Origin: Methanocorpusculum sp.
GTDB taxonomy: Archaea > Halobacteriota > Methanomicrobia > Methanomicrobiales > Methanocorpusculaceae
Direction: 5' to 3'
NCBI GenBank assembly: GCA_029987115.1
Contig: DALTWK010000010.1
Coordinates: forward strand, 1 to 58,314
DNA length: 58,314 nucleotides
Each line of letters opens with the position of its first letter. The stretch's first letter is position 1. A model generated the notes under the pieces. The model worked only from the letters and a program-made list of their open reading frames with translations. It did not search any database and was not told the origin of the DNA. The translations under genes were made by a program, and so were the position numbers. Shown here in pieces: positions 33,746 through 43,181 of the stretch.

Positions 33746-33760
33746 TATGGTGAACAAACA

Positions 33761-34051
33761 ATGTCAATGAATCCTGTCCCGAAACTCGACCCGGATATTC
33801 CGGTGGAAAAACGAAACTGGAATGAACACTTTTACTACTGTCTCCAAAAACCGTTCTGGATAATCGCCGCCGGAATTTTATGTATCGGTCTTCTCATCTG
33901 GATGATTATCTTCGGCTACATGACCGATCTTCTGAGCCTGTTTGTCGCAATTCTTCTCAGTTTCGGCATTATTTACGTTCCAATCGGACTTCCCGCATCA
34001 ATTATTTATGCAACAGTAATGCGGATGAAATTCGCAAGAAAAACAGAATAA
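33761..34051 (+). CDS. Small two-helix membrane protein
   Basis: This 96-residue protein has two membrane helices (about 33-55 and 62-82) and short charged ends. It has a soluble proline-rich start (MNPVPKLDPDIPVEKRNWNEHFY). I do not recognise the family. GGTGA lies seven bases before the ATG, inside the gap after the Fic-like gene, so the two may be co-transcribed. No motif suggests a reaction. Confidence 0.7.
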   Translation: MSMNPVPKLDPDIPVEKRNWNEHFYYCLQKPFWIIAAGILCIGLLIWMIIFGYMTDLLSLFVAILLSFGIIYVPIGLPASIIYATVMRMKFARKTE

Positions 34052-34103
34052 AATACTTTTTTTCCCACTTTAGCGGAATAAAGTCCTCTCTGGGAGACAT
34101 ACC

Positions 34104-34120
34104 ATTAATATGGTATTAAT
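34104..34120. promoter_or_regulatory. AT-rich inverted repeat before the NhaC gene
   Basis: ATTAATA and TATTAAT form a perfect seven-base inverted repeat around TGG, about 50 bases before the antiporter start. It overlaps a promoter-like A/T stretch (TAATAATAAATAG) that follows at once. It could be an operator or part of the promoter. Confidence 0.35.
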
Positions 34121-34170
34121 AATAAATAGTTTCTGTATCTCGGGCAAGCGCCCGTGAGGTGTGTATAAAC

Positions 34171-35988
34171 ATGCAGAAACAAACTGTGATCAACATCATA
34201 TCCATTGTTCTCACTGTTATTGCATTTGCACTCCCGCTTCTGAAGTTCGGAGCTCTTCCGGACGGCGGAGATGCCGAAGTGATGGCAGCAACCTATGGAT
34301 TCATGACGATCATTCCTCCATTACTCGCACTGCTTCTGGCATTCCTGACGAGAAACGTTATTCTGTCTCTCTTCCTCGGTGTCCTGAATGGTGCATGGAT
34401 GATTGCTCTTGTCCAGGGAGATCTCCTGAACGCAATTACGGGAGCATTCTTCAACTCTACTGACTACTTCGTCGGTATTCTTGCAGACCGCTGGGATGCC
34501 GGTATTATCATGCAGGTCTTAGTCATCGGTGCATTAATCGCATTAATCACCAGACTCGGCGGTATGAAGGGTATTGCAAACTTAATCACGAAGATTGCAA
34601 AAGGTCCGCGTTCCACCCAGGTTGCAATCTGGCTGTGTTCCTGGGTCATCTTCTTCGATGACTATGCAAATGCACTTATCATCGGTCCGATTATGCGCCC
34701 GGCATGTGATAAATTCCGTGTTTCCCGTGAGAAACTCGCATACATCGTCGACTCCACCGCAGCACCGGTTGCAGGTATCATGATTATCTCTACCTGGATT
34801 GGTACTGAACTTGTTAACATCAACCAGGGTCTTGCCATTGCAGGCATCACCGGTGTTACCGCATACGGTATCTTCATTGACACCATTCCGTACCGGTTCT
34901 ACAACATTCTTGCTCTCTTCTTCGTCCTTGCATCCGGATTCTTACTCCGTGATTTCGGACCGATGCTGAAAGCAGAAATCCGTGCAAGAACCACCGGAAA
35001 GACGCAGAACCCGGAGACTCTTGCTGAAGTTGCTGATGAGTCTGACTCCATGGATGATGAAAAGAAAGAAGTCAAAGAAGACTATGCAATCCTCAAGGCA
35101 TCCAAGAAGATTTCCCCGCCGAACATCTGGAATGCAATCATTCCGATTGCAGTCTTAATTATCTCTGGTGTTGTCCTCTTCTACACCAACGGAGCTGCAT
35201 GCGTTGAAGGCATTGCAGACATGCCGTTCTGGGACGGAGTCCGTGAAGCATACAGCAATGCTGATGCATCCATTGTTCTGTTCCAGGCAGGTCTTCTTGC
35301 CTGTATCGTTGCAATTCTCATGGGATTCTTCGAGAAGATTTTCACCCTCAAGGACGGAATCGAAACCTGGGCACACGGTATGAAATCCATGGTCTTCGTC
35401 AGTATTATCCTGGTTCTTGCCTGGTCCATCGGTTCAGTCATTGGTGAACTCGGAACTGCCCACTTCCTTATCGGAGCACTGGCAGAAACCCTCCCGATGT
35501 GGATTATCCCGATGCTGATTTTCATCATCGCAGGTCTTGTTTCCTTCGCAACCGGAACCGCATACGGAACAATGGCAATTCTTATGCCGCTCGTTATTCC
35601 GCTTTCCGCAGCTGCAGCAGGTTTCGGCGCTGGAGGAGAACTCTTAACCAGTTCTGCAATCTACACCTTCATCATTATCTGCTCGTCTGCAGTTCTCACC
35701 GGAGCAATCTTTGGTGACCACTGTTCGCCGATTTCAGATTCTACCATTCTCTCCTCGATGGGAGCAGGATGTTCACTGCTTGACCACGTCACTACTCAGA
35801 TCTGGTACGCAGTTGTCGTCGCCGTTGCAGTTATTATCGGCTACATCCTTGTCGGTATCGGACTTAACATCTGGCTTACCCTGCTCATTACCGCAGCACT
35901 CCTTGTCCTCTTCCTCTTATTTGTCGCAAAGAAAGTTCCGGCATACGAGGGAGACAAGAAAGCAACTGCTGAGAAGACTGCTGAATAA
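34171..35988 (+). CDS. NhaC-type Na+/H+ antiporter
   Basis: An approximately 605-residue membrane protein of the NhaC/antiporter family with about 13 helices and a charged cytosolic loop near residues 285-315 (ESDSMDDEKKEVKED). Conserved segments are FFDDYANALIIGPIMRP, VDSTAAPVAGI, GTAYGTMAILMPL and IFGDHCSPISDSTILSS. It would exchange sodium for protons; some relatives swap organic acids or amines. An in-frame GTG at 34159 lies upstream, but GAGGTG at 34156-34161 is well placed for ATG 34171. Confidence 0.9.
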   Translation: MQKQTVINIISIVLTVIAFALPLLKFGALPDGGDAEVMAATYGFMTIIPPLLALLLAFLTRNVILSLFLGVLNGAWMIALVQGDLLNAITGAFFNSTDYFVGILADRWDAGIIMQVLVIGALIALITRLGGMKGIANLITKIAKGPRSTQVAIWLCSWVIFFDDYANALIIGPIMRPACDKFRVSREKLAYIVDSTAAPVAGIMIISTWIGTELVNINQGLAIAGITGVTAYGIFIDTIPYRFYNILALFFVLASGFLLRDFGPMLKAEIRARTTGKTQNPETLAEVADESDSMDDEKKEVKEDYAILKASKKISPPNIWNAIIPIAVLIISGVVLFYTNGAACVEGIADMPFWDGVREAYSNADASIVLFQAGLLACIVAILMGFFEKIFTLKDGIETWAHGMKSMVFVSIILVLAWSIGSVIGELGTAHFLIGALAETLPMWIIPMLIFIIAGLVSFATGTAYGTMAILMPLVIPLSAAAAGFGAGGELLTSSAIYTFIIICSSAVLTGAIFGDHCSPISDSTILSSMGAGCSLLDHVTTQIWYAVVVAVAVIIGYILVGIGLNIWLTLLITAALLVLFLLFVAKKVPAYEGDKKATAEKTAE

Positions 35989-36246
35989 TCTGAAAAACGC
36001 AGAAGGGATTTTCCCTTCTCTTATTTTTCTCATGTTCTTTTGACTGCTTTTTTCACAACCGGTAACCATCTTCTGGTAAACGACAGAACCTAAGCAACAT
36101 TATTTGCCCCATGAAAAACTCTGCTTGTACCCCATACAACCCGGTTTGACAAATAGTTCAAATTTGTTTCGAAAAATCAATTTTATTACAATAATTTTGT
36201 TAATTTTGCAATATTTTTTGAAAATTTTGACGTAAAATAGAATTGT

Positions 36247-36254
36247 TTTTATAT
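36247..36254 (+). promoter_or_regulatory. TATA box of thiC
   Basis: TTTTATAT is centred about 20 bases before the first possible thiC ATG (36270) and about 26 before the second (36276). The archaeal TATA-to-start distance favours a leaderless message beginning at 36276. The AT-rich sequence upstream (36150-36245) holds a weak ACAAAT/ATTTGT inverted repeat at 36149-36167. I see no thiamine riboswitch. Confidence 0.5.
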
Positions 36255-36275
36255 TCCCAAAAGAAATTCATGAGT

Positions 36276-37553
36276 ATGACCATCGTAGAAGATGCAAAAC
36301 GCGGCATCATTACGGAAGAAATGAAAGTGGTTGCCAAAGACGAGGGCGTCACAGAAGATTTCATCCGCCGCGGCATTGCTGAAGGCCATATTGTTATCAA
36401 TATGAGTCCCTACCGCAAAGTCAAACTCTGCGGTATTGGAACCGGACTCAGAACAAAAGTCAACGCATCTATCGGAACCTCTTCTGATATCGTTGACGTA
36501 GAACAGGAACTTGAGAAGGCACGTCAGGCAGAACTTGCCGGAGCAGACTCACTGATGGAACTTTCTACCGGGGGAGATTTCCTTGACATCAGACGTCGCG
36601 TTTGTGAGCAGTCCAAGTTATCTGTCGGTTCAGTCCCGCTGTATCAGGCTTTTATAGAAGCCGCACGTAAGAAGGGCGGTGTCGTCTTCATGGACGAAGA
36701 TGATCTGTTCAATATTACCGAAAAGCAGGCAAAGCTCGGAACCAACTTCATGGCAATTCACACTGGTATCAATTATGAAACAGTCAAACGCCTGAAGAAT
36801 CAGGGACGCCACGGTGGTCTAGTATCCCGCGGAGGAGCATTCATGACAGCATGGATGCTGCACAACGAGCAGGAGAACCCGCTGTACCGCAGATTCGACT
36901 ATCTCCTTGAAATCCTCAAAGAACATGAAGTAACTCTTTCGTTTGGAAACGGCATGCGGGCAGGAGCCTGTCATGATGCAACTGACCGTGCTGCAATTCA
37001 GGAACTGTTAATCAATGCAGAACTTGCCGACAAGGCACACGACTTCGGAGTCCAGTGTATTATGGAAGGACCGGGTCATATTCCGCTCGATGAAATCGAA
37101 GCCAACGTCAAACTCGAAAAGCGTGTAACTAACGACAAGCCGTTCTATATGCTCGGCCCGCTGGTAACTGATATCGCACCGGGATATGATGACAGAGTTG
37201 CAGCAATCGGGGCTTCGGTTTCTTCTGCCGCAGGAGCAGACTTCATATGTTACGTAACGCCGGCAGAGCACCTTGCTCTACCGACTCCGGAAGAAGTCTA
37301 TGAAGGCGTAATGAGCTCCCGCATTGCAGCACACGTCGGTGATATGGTAAAACTCCCGAAGACCAGAGCCGCAGATCTTGAAATGGGTCATGCACGCCGT
37401 GATCTCGACTGGGAGCGTCAGTATGCCGTCTGCATGAATCCGGAAAAGGCACGTGCTATCCGCGAGTCAAGAATGCCCGCAGATGCAGATGCCTGCACGA
37501 TGTGCGGCGACTTCTGCGCCATCAAAATTGTTCAGAAGAACTTCAACTTCTGA
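36276..37553 (+). CDS. thiC: Phosphomethylpyrimidine synthase ThiC
   Basis: A radical-SAM-like enzyme of about 425 residues that turns aminoimidazole ribotide into hydroxymethylpyrimidine phosphate for thiamine. Family blocks are IGTSSDIVDVEQELEKARQAE, GADSLMELSTGGD, FGNGMRAGACHDATDRAAIQEL, QCIMEGPGHIPLDEIEANV and PFYMLGPLVTDIAPGYD. The iron-sulfur cysteines are at the very C-terminus as C-x2-C-x3-C (CTMCGDFC), spaced one residue closer than in the E. coli form. ATG 36270 is two codons earlier and is possible. It is monocistronic, with a terminator hairpin about 70 bases after the stop. Confidence 0.95.
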   Translation: MTIVEDAKRGIITEEMKVVAKDEGVTEDFIRRGIAEGHIVINMSPYRKVKLCGIGTGLRTKVNASIGTSSDIVDVEQELEKARQAELAGADSLMELSTGGDFLDIRRRVCEQSKLSVGSVPLYQAFIEAARKKGGVVFMDEDDLFNITEKQAKLGTNFMAIHTGINYETVKRLKNQGRHGGLVSRGGAFMTAWMLHNEQENPLYRRFDYLLEILKEHEVTLSFGNGMRAGACHDATDRAAIQELLINAELADKAHDFGVQCIMEGPGHIPLDEIEANVKLEKRVTNDKPFYMLGPLVTDIAPGYDDRVAAIGASVSSAAGADFICYVTPAEHLALPTPEEVYEGVMSSRIAAHVGDMVKLPKTRAADLEMGHARRDLDWERQYAVCMNPEKARAIRESRMPADADACTMCGDFCAIKIVQKNFNF

Positions 37554-37920
37554 ACAGGCCTGAAATCAGGTGAAACTGCGAACGGGGACCGCAGGTATAA
37601 ACCAACTGTGTCATAAACCTACCACTCCGATACCCCGGTCGGAGATTCATTCTTTTCTTTTTCCACTCCAATCCTTTACCCGGAATAACGCTTCGTAAAG
37701 ACGGAAGATATCGTATCAGCTTATTGGGGAGGGAGGTGTGTTTTGATTCTTTAGGGTATATTGATGATTCGTTTGAACCGGAGGCATGTTGAGTTTTTGA
37801 ACAGTTATCATCTCACAAAGAACAGATACGAAACGCCCGCTTTGAGAGTAAACATACGAAATACTTCCTTTCCGAACAATCCATACATTAATAATTCGAT
37901 AGACCAATCATTCTATTACT
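37554..37920. other. Gene-free region between thiC and the histone gene
   Basis: These 367 bases hold no convincing gene. The first part folds into short hairpins (CTGCG/CGCAG at about 37575-37593 and the terminator at 37626-37645). The middle has a purine-rich GGGGAGGGAGGTG run (37725-37737). The last 40 bases are AT-rich and hold the histone promoter, with TTAATAAT about 28 bases before the histone ATG. No tRNA fold was seen. Confidence 0.5.
37626..37665 (+). terminator. thiC terminator hairpin
   Basis: CTCCGA (37626-37631) and TCGGAG (37640-37645) pair around an eight-base loop and are followed by ATTCATTCTTTTCTTTTTCC, a T-rich tail. This is a good intrinsic-type terminator about 70 bases after thiC. 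Confidence 0.55.
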
Positions 37921-38145
37921 ATGACTGAATTATCCCTCTCTGCCATAACAAGAATAGCAAAGAACGCCGGCGTCGAACGAGTCGGAAAAGATGCCGAAGA
38001 AATTCTGGCAAAGATGGCAGAAGACTTTATTGCAAATCTCGCAACAGAAGCATTCAAATATGCCAAACATGCAGGCAGAGTCACCATCAAGACCGAAGAC
38101 CTCAGAGTTATTGACGGCCGCAACTACAATATTCGTGTGCCATAA
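37921..38145 (+). CDS. Archaeal histone
   Basis: A 74-residue histone-fold protein related to HMf. It starts LSLSAITRIAKNAGVERVGKDA, continues LATEAFKYAKHAGRVTIKTEDL and has the three-helix pattern needed for dimers that wrap DNA. It carries a C-terminal extension after the fold (VIDGRNYNIRVP) that is not in HMfA/B. The start is probably leaderless. It sits next to the gyrase genes, so two shapers of DNA topology are close together, though convergent and not in an operon. Confidence 0.93.
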   Translation: MTELSLSAITRIAKNAGVERVGKDAEEILAKMAEDFIANLATEAFKYAKHAGRVTIKTEDLRVIDGRNYNIRVP

Positions 38146-38183
38146 GTCGCAAAGATTAAGTAAGTTCAATAAAAATAGATATT

Positions 38184-38237
38184 CATCGAGCAGGTAACTT
38201 AGATCGACACTAAAAATGACCTGCCCGATGCTCTTTT
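38184..38237 (+). terminator. Histone 3' hairpin with T-rich tail
   Basis: CATCGAGCAGGT (38184-38195) and ACCTGCCCGATG (38219-38230) pair at 11 of 12 positions around a 23-base loop, and CTCTTTT follows. It is about 40 bases after the histone stop and may end or stabilise that message. The loop is long for a pure terminator, so a small RNA is also possible. Confidence 0.5.
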
Positions 38238-38383
38238 CAATATTAGTTACAAATGACAATTTTGTGTGAATAGTGTTCTGTATCGGAACTGCAAATTTTC
38301 ATCTGGTATCAGACAGGTAATTACTATCACATACTGCGTTACAAGAGACGCATCAGAACACTGAGAAAGCGATAAAAAAAGAA

Positions 38384-40876
38384 TTATTCCTGTTTCGTCT
38401 CTTCGAGATCTCCTTCTTCTTCGGAGTCTGCAGAGACGATGGCAATTCCGGTGACTTTATCGCCGGAATCGACTTTGATGACGCGGACGCCCTGAGCAGC
38501 TCTTCCCTGTATCGAGATGTCTGCAGCATGGGTACGCATGACAATGCCTGCAGCGGTGGTGACAATGATGTCGTCGGTGTCAGAAACACCAACAGCTGCA
38601 ACAACCGGACCTCTTTCGAAGTTCGCCGCAATGGATCGGACACCCATAGTTCCGCGGCCGTGACCGTTGAATTCTTCAAAGAGCGTTCTCTTTCCGAATC
38701 CCTTATCGGTTAAAAGGAAGAGATACTGCGATTTTTCGGTTATCTGAGTAAGACCGCAGACTTCATCTCCTTCATACTTCGGGCGGATACCGATGACTCC
38801 CTGGGAACCTCTGCCGGTCGGACGGACCTCGCCTTCATTGAATCTGAGGGTCTGACCGAACTTGGTGGTAAGGACAATATCCGCTTTTCCATCGGTCTCG
38901 ACGACATCGACGAGTTCATCATTGTCCAGGAGCGTCAGACCGATGATACCGCCTGCTCTCGGACGGGAGAAGAGCTGCTGATTCATCTTGCCGATTCTTC
39001 CGCTCTTTGTTGCATAGAGGAAATACTTCTCCGAATCGAAGTTTCTGAGAGGGATAACCGCCGAGACATCTTCATCAGTCAGATTCAGCAGGTTGACGAT
39101 TGCCTTTCCTTTTGCAGTACGCGATCCTTCCGGAATGTCATAGACTCTGAGCCAGTAAGCACGGCCCTTGTTGGTGAAACAGAGGAGATAGTCGTGAGTA
39201 TTTGCCATGAAGACTTTGCTTACGACATCTTCCTCCTTTGTCGTCATACCGGTTACGCCGCGTCCTCCCCGCTTCTGCTGACGGTAGATGTCGACTGGGA
39301 CACGCTTGATGTAGTTCTGCTCGGTTAAAGTGACCAGGACCTGCTTGTCTTCGATGAGATCGGTTATTTCCATGCTGGTGTTGGATGTGTAGTCAATCCG
39401 GGTGCGGCGTTCATCGCCGTATGCTTCACGGATGTCGAGCGTTTCTTTCTTGACGACCGTCAGAATATTTGCTTCAGACTCCAGAATCCAGGCAAGGTGC
39501 TCAATCTGCTTTTTGAGGTCCTCTGCTTCGATTTCAATCTTCTTGTGTTCAAGAGCTGCCAGACGACGGAGCTGCATTTTCAAAATGGCATCAGCCTGAA
39601 TCGGAGTGAAGCCGAACTTGGCAACAAGCGCCTCCTGGGCGACTGCCGGTTCGGGTGATGCCCGTATGGTTGCAACAACCGCATCAATCATGTCAATTGC
39701 TTTCAGGAGACCATCTAAGATATGGAGACGCTCTTCCGCCTTTCTCTTGTCATGTTCGGAGCGGCGTCTCACGACTTCAGCACGGTGGTGGATGAAGTTG
39801 CGCAGGAGGTCAGGAAGCGAAAGAATCTGCGGTTTCTTATCAACAATAGCAAGATTGATGACACCGAAAGATGACTCAAGAGGAGTGTGTTTGTAGAGCT
39901 GGTTCAGGACGATATTTCCCTGTACATTCTGCTTGAGTTCGATGATAACGCGGATACCGTCTTTGTCGGACTCATCACGGATATCGGAGATTCCCTCAAT
40001 CTGTTTGGTCTTGACAAGTTCGGCAATCTTTTCAATCATGACTGACTTGTTTACCTGATACGGAATTTCCGTGATGACAATCTGTTCAAAGTTCTTCTTG
40101 CGTTCTTCGATTTCCGCAACACCGCGGACAACAACCTTTCCCTGTCCTGTGAGATACGAATTCTGGATACCGGTATTGCCCATGATAATACCGCCGGTCG
40201 GGAAGTCCGGTCCCGGCAGAATCTTCATCATTGCGGCGACATCCATTTCAGGATTGTCGATGTAGGCGCTGACCAGGTTGCAGACTTCCGTCAGGTTGTG
40301 CGGCAGCATGTTGGTCGCCATACCGACTGCAATACCCATCGTACCGTTCACGAGAAGGTTGGGGATCTTGCTTGGAAGCACATCAGGTTCAACCGAAGAT
40401 TCATCGAAGTTCGGAATCATATCGACAGTTTCCTTGTCGATATCCTCCAGCATGGCTTCAGCCGCCTTGGTGAGACGGGCTTCGGTATAACGCATTGCTG
40501 CCGGAGAATCTCCGTCGATGGAACCGAAGTTACCCTGACCGTCAACTAAGGTGTACCGGTAGGAGAACGGCTGAGCCATCTTTGCGAGCGTATCATAGAT
40601 TGCGGTATCACCGTGCGGGTGATAGTTACCCATGGTTGCGGCAACGGCTTTTGCGGATTTCTTGTACGGATTCGACGAAGTGTTGTTTTCGTCGTGGTAC
40701 ATTGCATAGAGAATACGGCGGTGTACCGGTTTCAATCCGTCGCGGACATCCGGAATAGCACGGCCGATAATGACGCTCATCGCATAATCGATGAAACAGT
40801 TCTTCATTTCATCTTCGACGGTTACTGGAGCTACTTTATGTCCTTCCTGCGGGTTGAATTCCTCTTCAGATGTCAA
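38384..40876 (-). CDS. gyrA: DNA gyrase subunit A
   Basis: An 830-residue bacterial-type gyrase subunit that cuts and rejoins DNA and wraps it with the C-terminal beta-pinwheel. The active-site tyrosine is Y130 (AAMRYTEARL). The gyrase box reads QQKRGGRGVTG, so it should supercoil negatively. The quinolone region reads YHPHGDTAIYDT, with threonine at the position of E. coli S83. The start codon is TTG at 40876, seven bases after GGAGGTG, and it overlaps gyrB by 11 bases. Gyrase came to these archaea from bacteria. The C-terminus is acidic (DSEEEGDLEETKQE). Confidence 0.96.
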   Translation of the reverse strand: MTSEEEFNPQEGHKVAPVTVEDEMKNCFIDYAMSVIIGRAIPDVRDGLKPVHRRILYAMYHDENNTSSNPYKKSAKAVAATMGNYHPHGDTAIYDTLAKMAQPFSYRYTLVDGQGNFGSIDGDSPAAMRYTEARLTKAAEAMLEDIDKETVDMIPNFDESSVEPDVLPSKIPNLLVNGTMGIAVGMATNMLPHNLTEVCNLVSAYIDNPEMDVAAMMKILPGPDFPTGGIIMGNTGIQNSYLTGQGKVVVRGVAEIEERKKNFEQIVITEIPYQVNKSVMIEKIAELVKTKQIEGISDIRDESDKDGIRVIIELKQNVQGNIVLNQLYKHTPLESSFGVINLAIVDKKPQILSLPDLLRNFIHHRAEVVRRRSEHDKRKAEERLHILDGLLKAIDMIDAVVATIRASPEPAVAQEALVAKFGFTPIQADAILKMQLRRLAALEHKKIEIEAEDLKKQIEHLAWILESEANILTVVKKETLDIREAYGDERRTRIDYTSNTSMEITDLIEDKQVLVTLTEQNYIKRVPVDIYRQQKRGGRGVTGMTTKEEDVVSKVFMANTHDYLLCFTNKGRAYWLRVYDIPEGSRTAKGKAIVNLLNLTDEDVSAVIPLRNFDSEKYFLYATKSGRIGKMNQQLFSRPRAGGIIGLTLLDNDELVDVVETDGKADIVLTTKFGQTLRFNEGEVRPTGRGSQGVIGIRPKYEGDEVCGLTQITEKSQYLFLLTDKGFGKRTLFEEFNGHGRGTMGVRSIAANFERGPVVAAVGVSDTDDIIVTTAAGIVMRTHAADISIQGRAAQGVRVIKVDSGDKVTGIAIVSADSEEEGDLEETKQE

Positions 40877-42818
40877 GGTTCTTCACCTCCCCTGCGTGGC
40901 GTTTAATGAAATCCTTTCTCGGGATGACATCGTCTCCCATGAGTTTCTCGAAAATTTCATTGGCATAGCTTGCATCATCAATTTTAACCTGTTTCAGAAT
41001 ACGGTTCTTCGGATTCATAGTGGTTTCCCACAGCTGACCGGCATTCATTTCACCAAGACCCTTGTACCGCTGAACAGATGCCTTCTCGCCGAGTTCAGCC
41101 AGAGCATCCTTCATTTCATCTTCGCTGAAGACATACTTCTCATTCTTTCCTTTGGAAACACGGAAAAGCGGCGGCTGGGCAATGTAGACATAGCCTGCTT
41201 CAATCAGCGGACGCATGTAGCGGAAGAAGAAGGTGAGCAGAAGAATCCGGATGTGTGCTCCGTCGACATCAGCATCGGTCATAATGACAATGTGGTGGTA
41301 CCGTGCCTTGGAAACGTCAAAGGAGTCGCCGTATCCGGAACCGACTGCAGAAATCAGAGTCTGAATTTCCAGATTCTTCAATGCCTTATGCTCCAGCGCC
41401 TTTTCCACATTCAGAATCTTACCGCGTAACGGAAGAATTGCCTGGAATCTGCGGTCACGTCCCTGCTTTGCCGAACCTCCTGCAGAATCTCCTTCCACAA
41501 TATAGATTTCCGATTTTGCCGGATCGCGTTCGGAACAGTCGGCAAGCTTTCCCGGAAGACCGGACATTTCAAGCGTGCTCTTTCTGCGGGCAAGTTCCTT
41601 TGCACGGCGGGCCGCCTCACGGGCATTTGCTGCTTCCATCGATTTCTTGGCGATGGCTGCAATGACTTTCGGATTCTCTTCAAAGAAAGTGGTTAATGCC
41701 TGATAGACCAGACTGTCGACCAGTCCTTTGACATTGCTGTTTCCCAGACGCATCTTGGTCTGACCCTCGAATTGCGGGTTTGCAATTTTCACGCTGATAA
41801 CTGCAGTCAGACCTTCTCTTACATCTTCTCCTTTGACGGAGACATCCTCTTTCAGATGTTTGTTTGCATGTGCACTGTTGTTGATTGCTTTGGTAAGTGC
41901 TGAGCGGAATCCTTCCAGATGGGTTCCTCCCTCTCTAGTATTTACTGAATTGACGAAGGTGTAGAGCGTCTCGGTATAGGTAGTATTGTATTGGAGAGCG
42001 ATTTCTACATCAATTTTATTTTCCGAGTCGGATTTGTCAAGGTAAATCGGATCTGCATGGAGAAGCTCCTTTCCCTCATTCAGATGGATGACAAATTCAC
42101 GCAGTCCTCCCTCATAGCAGTAGAGTTCACTGTCGCCGGATCTCTTGTCCATAATGCGCAGCTCAACTCCTTTGTTCAGGTAGGCAAGTTCACGGAACCG
42201 GTGAGCAAGAACATCATAGTCGAACTCTGTCGTTTCAAAGATGGATCCATCCGGATAGAAGGATATTCTGGTTCCGGTAGTATTCCGGTCGGAAACTCCT
42301 TCCTTGTTCATCCGGATCATGCGTTCCTTGAACTCTTTTTCCGTCTCATCGCGTGAGTCCATCTTCTGGACAATGCCGCCTTTCGAGAACACCATGGTGT
42401 AAATCTTTCCGTCACGGTAAACTTCAGCGACAAGCTTTGTGGAAAGTGCGTTTACCACCGATACACCGACGCCGTGCAGACCACCTGAAACCTGATAGGT
42501 GTTCTTGTCGAATTTACCTCCTGCATGGAGCACGGTAAGAACAACTTCAAGAGCAGATTTGCCCTGTTTTGGCATGATGTCAACTGGGATTCCACGGCCG
42601 TCATCTTCAACGGACACAGAACCATCAGCATTGATGACAATACTGATGTGTTTACAGAACCCGGCTAATGCTTCATCGATGGAGTTATCGACAACCTCGT
42701 AGACAAGGTGATGGAGACCTCGGGTATCGGTGCTTCCAATGTACATTGCCGGACGTTCGCGAACCGGTGCCAGCCCCTCAAGAACAGTAATGTGAGAGGC
42801 GTCATAATTATCAGTCAT
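40866..42818 (-). CDS. gyrB: DNA gyrase subunit B
   Basis: A 650-residue ATPase subunit of gyrase. It has the GHKL ATP site (EVVDNSIDEALAG, DDGRGIP, GGLHGVGVSVVNALS), the transducer domain, and the Toprim domain (EGDSAGGSAKQGRDR and DADVDGAHI). The ending YKGLGEMNAGQLWETTMNP is typical. AGGAG stands 12 bases before the ATG. The gene leads an operon with gyrA, with 11 overlapping bases, so both subunits are made in balance. Confidence 0.96.
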   Translation of the reverse strand: MTDNYDASHITVLEGLAPVRERPAMYIGSTDTRGLHHLVYEVVDNSIDEALAGFCKHISIVINADGSVSVEDDGRGIPVDIMPKQGKSALEVVLTVLHAGGKFDKNTYQVSGGLHGVGVSVVNALSTKLVAEVYRDGKIYTMVFSKGGIVQKMDSRDETEKEFKERMIRMNKEGVSDRNTTGTRISFYPDGSIFETTEFDYDVLAHRFRELAYLNKGVELRIMDKRSGDSELYCYEGGLREFVIHLNEGKELLHADPIYLDKSDSENKIDVEIALQYNTTYTETLYTFVNSVNTREGGTHLEGFRSALTKAINNSAHANKHLKEDVSVKGEDVREGLTAVISVKIANPQFEGQTKMRLGNSNVKGLVDSLVYQALTTFFEENPKVIAAIAKKSMEAANAREAARRAKELARRKSTLEMSGLPGKLADCSERDPAKSEIYIVEGDSAGGSAKQGRDRRFQAILPLRGKILNVEKALEHKALKNLEIQTLISAVGSGYGDSFDVSKARYHHIVIMTDADVDGAHIRILLLTFFFRYMRPLIEAGYVYIAQPPLFRVSKGKNEKYVFSEDEMKDALAELGEKASVQRYKGLGEMNAGQLWETTMNPKNRILKQVKIDDASYANEIFEKLMGDDVIPRKDFIKRHAGEVKNLDI

Positions 42819-43181
42819 TTACAGTTTTTTCTCCTATATGTAACCAGATTTTTCAAATGCAAACAAGGGTTTTTTTACTTTTTAATGAATAGGTAATATA
42901 TTTGATTTGAAATGATATAAATGTCTTGTATTCTCTGTTTATTTGGAAAACAGAGATAAAATTCAGGCTGTTTTTAGTTGACGATTTGGAAATTTACGGT
43001 CAATTTGACTCCGTCTGAAATAGAGCACAAATACGGCTTAAATCGGCAAAATACGCCTTATTTTATGCGTTCATGAAACGGTGTTGAAAACCGGTGAAAA
43101 AAGCGCCAATATCATGCTGCAGAACCGCGAAAACTGAAACAATAAAATGCAGGAATAGAATAAAAAAAGAGAAATCCAGGA
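42819..43181. other. Upstream region of gyrB with perfect inverted repeat
   Basis: These 363 AT-rich bases hold no gene. At 42932-42956 TCTCTGTTT and AAACAGAGA form a perfect nine-base inverted repeat with a seven-base loop. On the minus strand it lies upstream of a TATA-like TTTATATC (plus-strand GATATAAA near 42914-42921), which would give a leader of about 70 bases before gyrB. The repeat could be an operator for supercoiling control. I see nothing else in 42960-43181 besides the 3' end region of fhs. Confidence 0.4.

Noticed and set aside
35989..36269. Thiamine riboswitch before thiC
   Set aside because: No THI-box core is visible, and the TATA spacing implies a leaderless message without room for a riboswitch.
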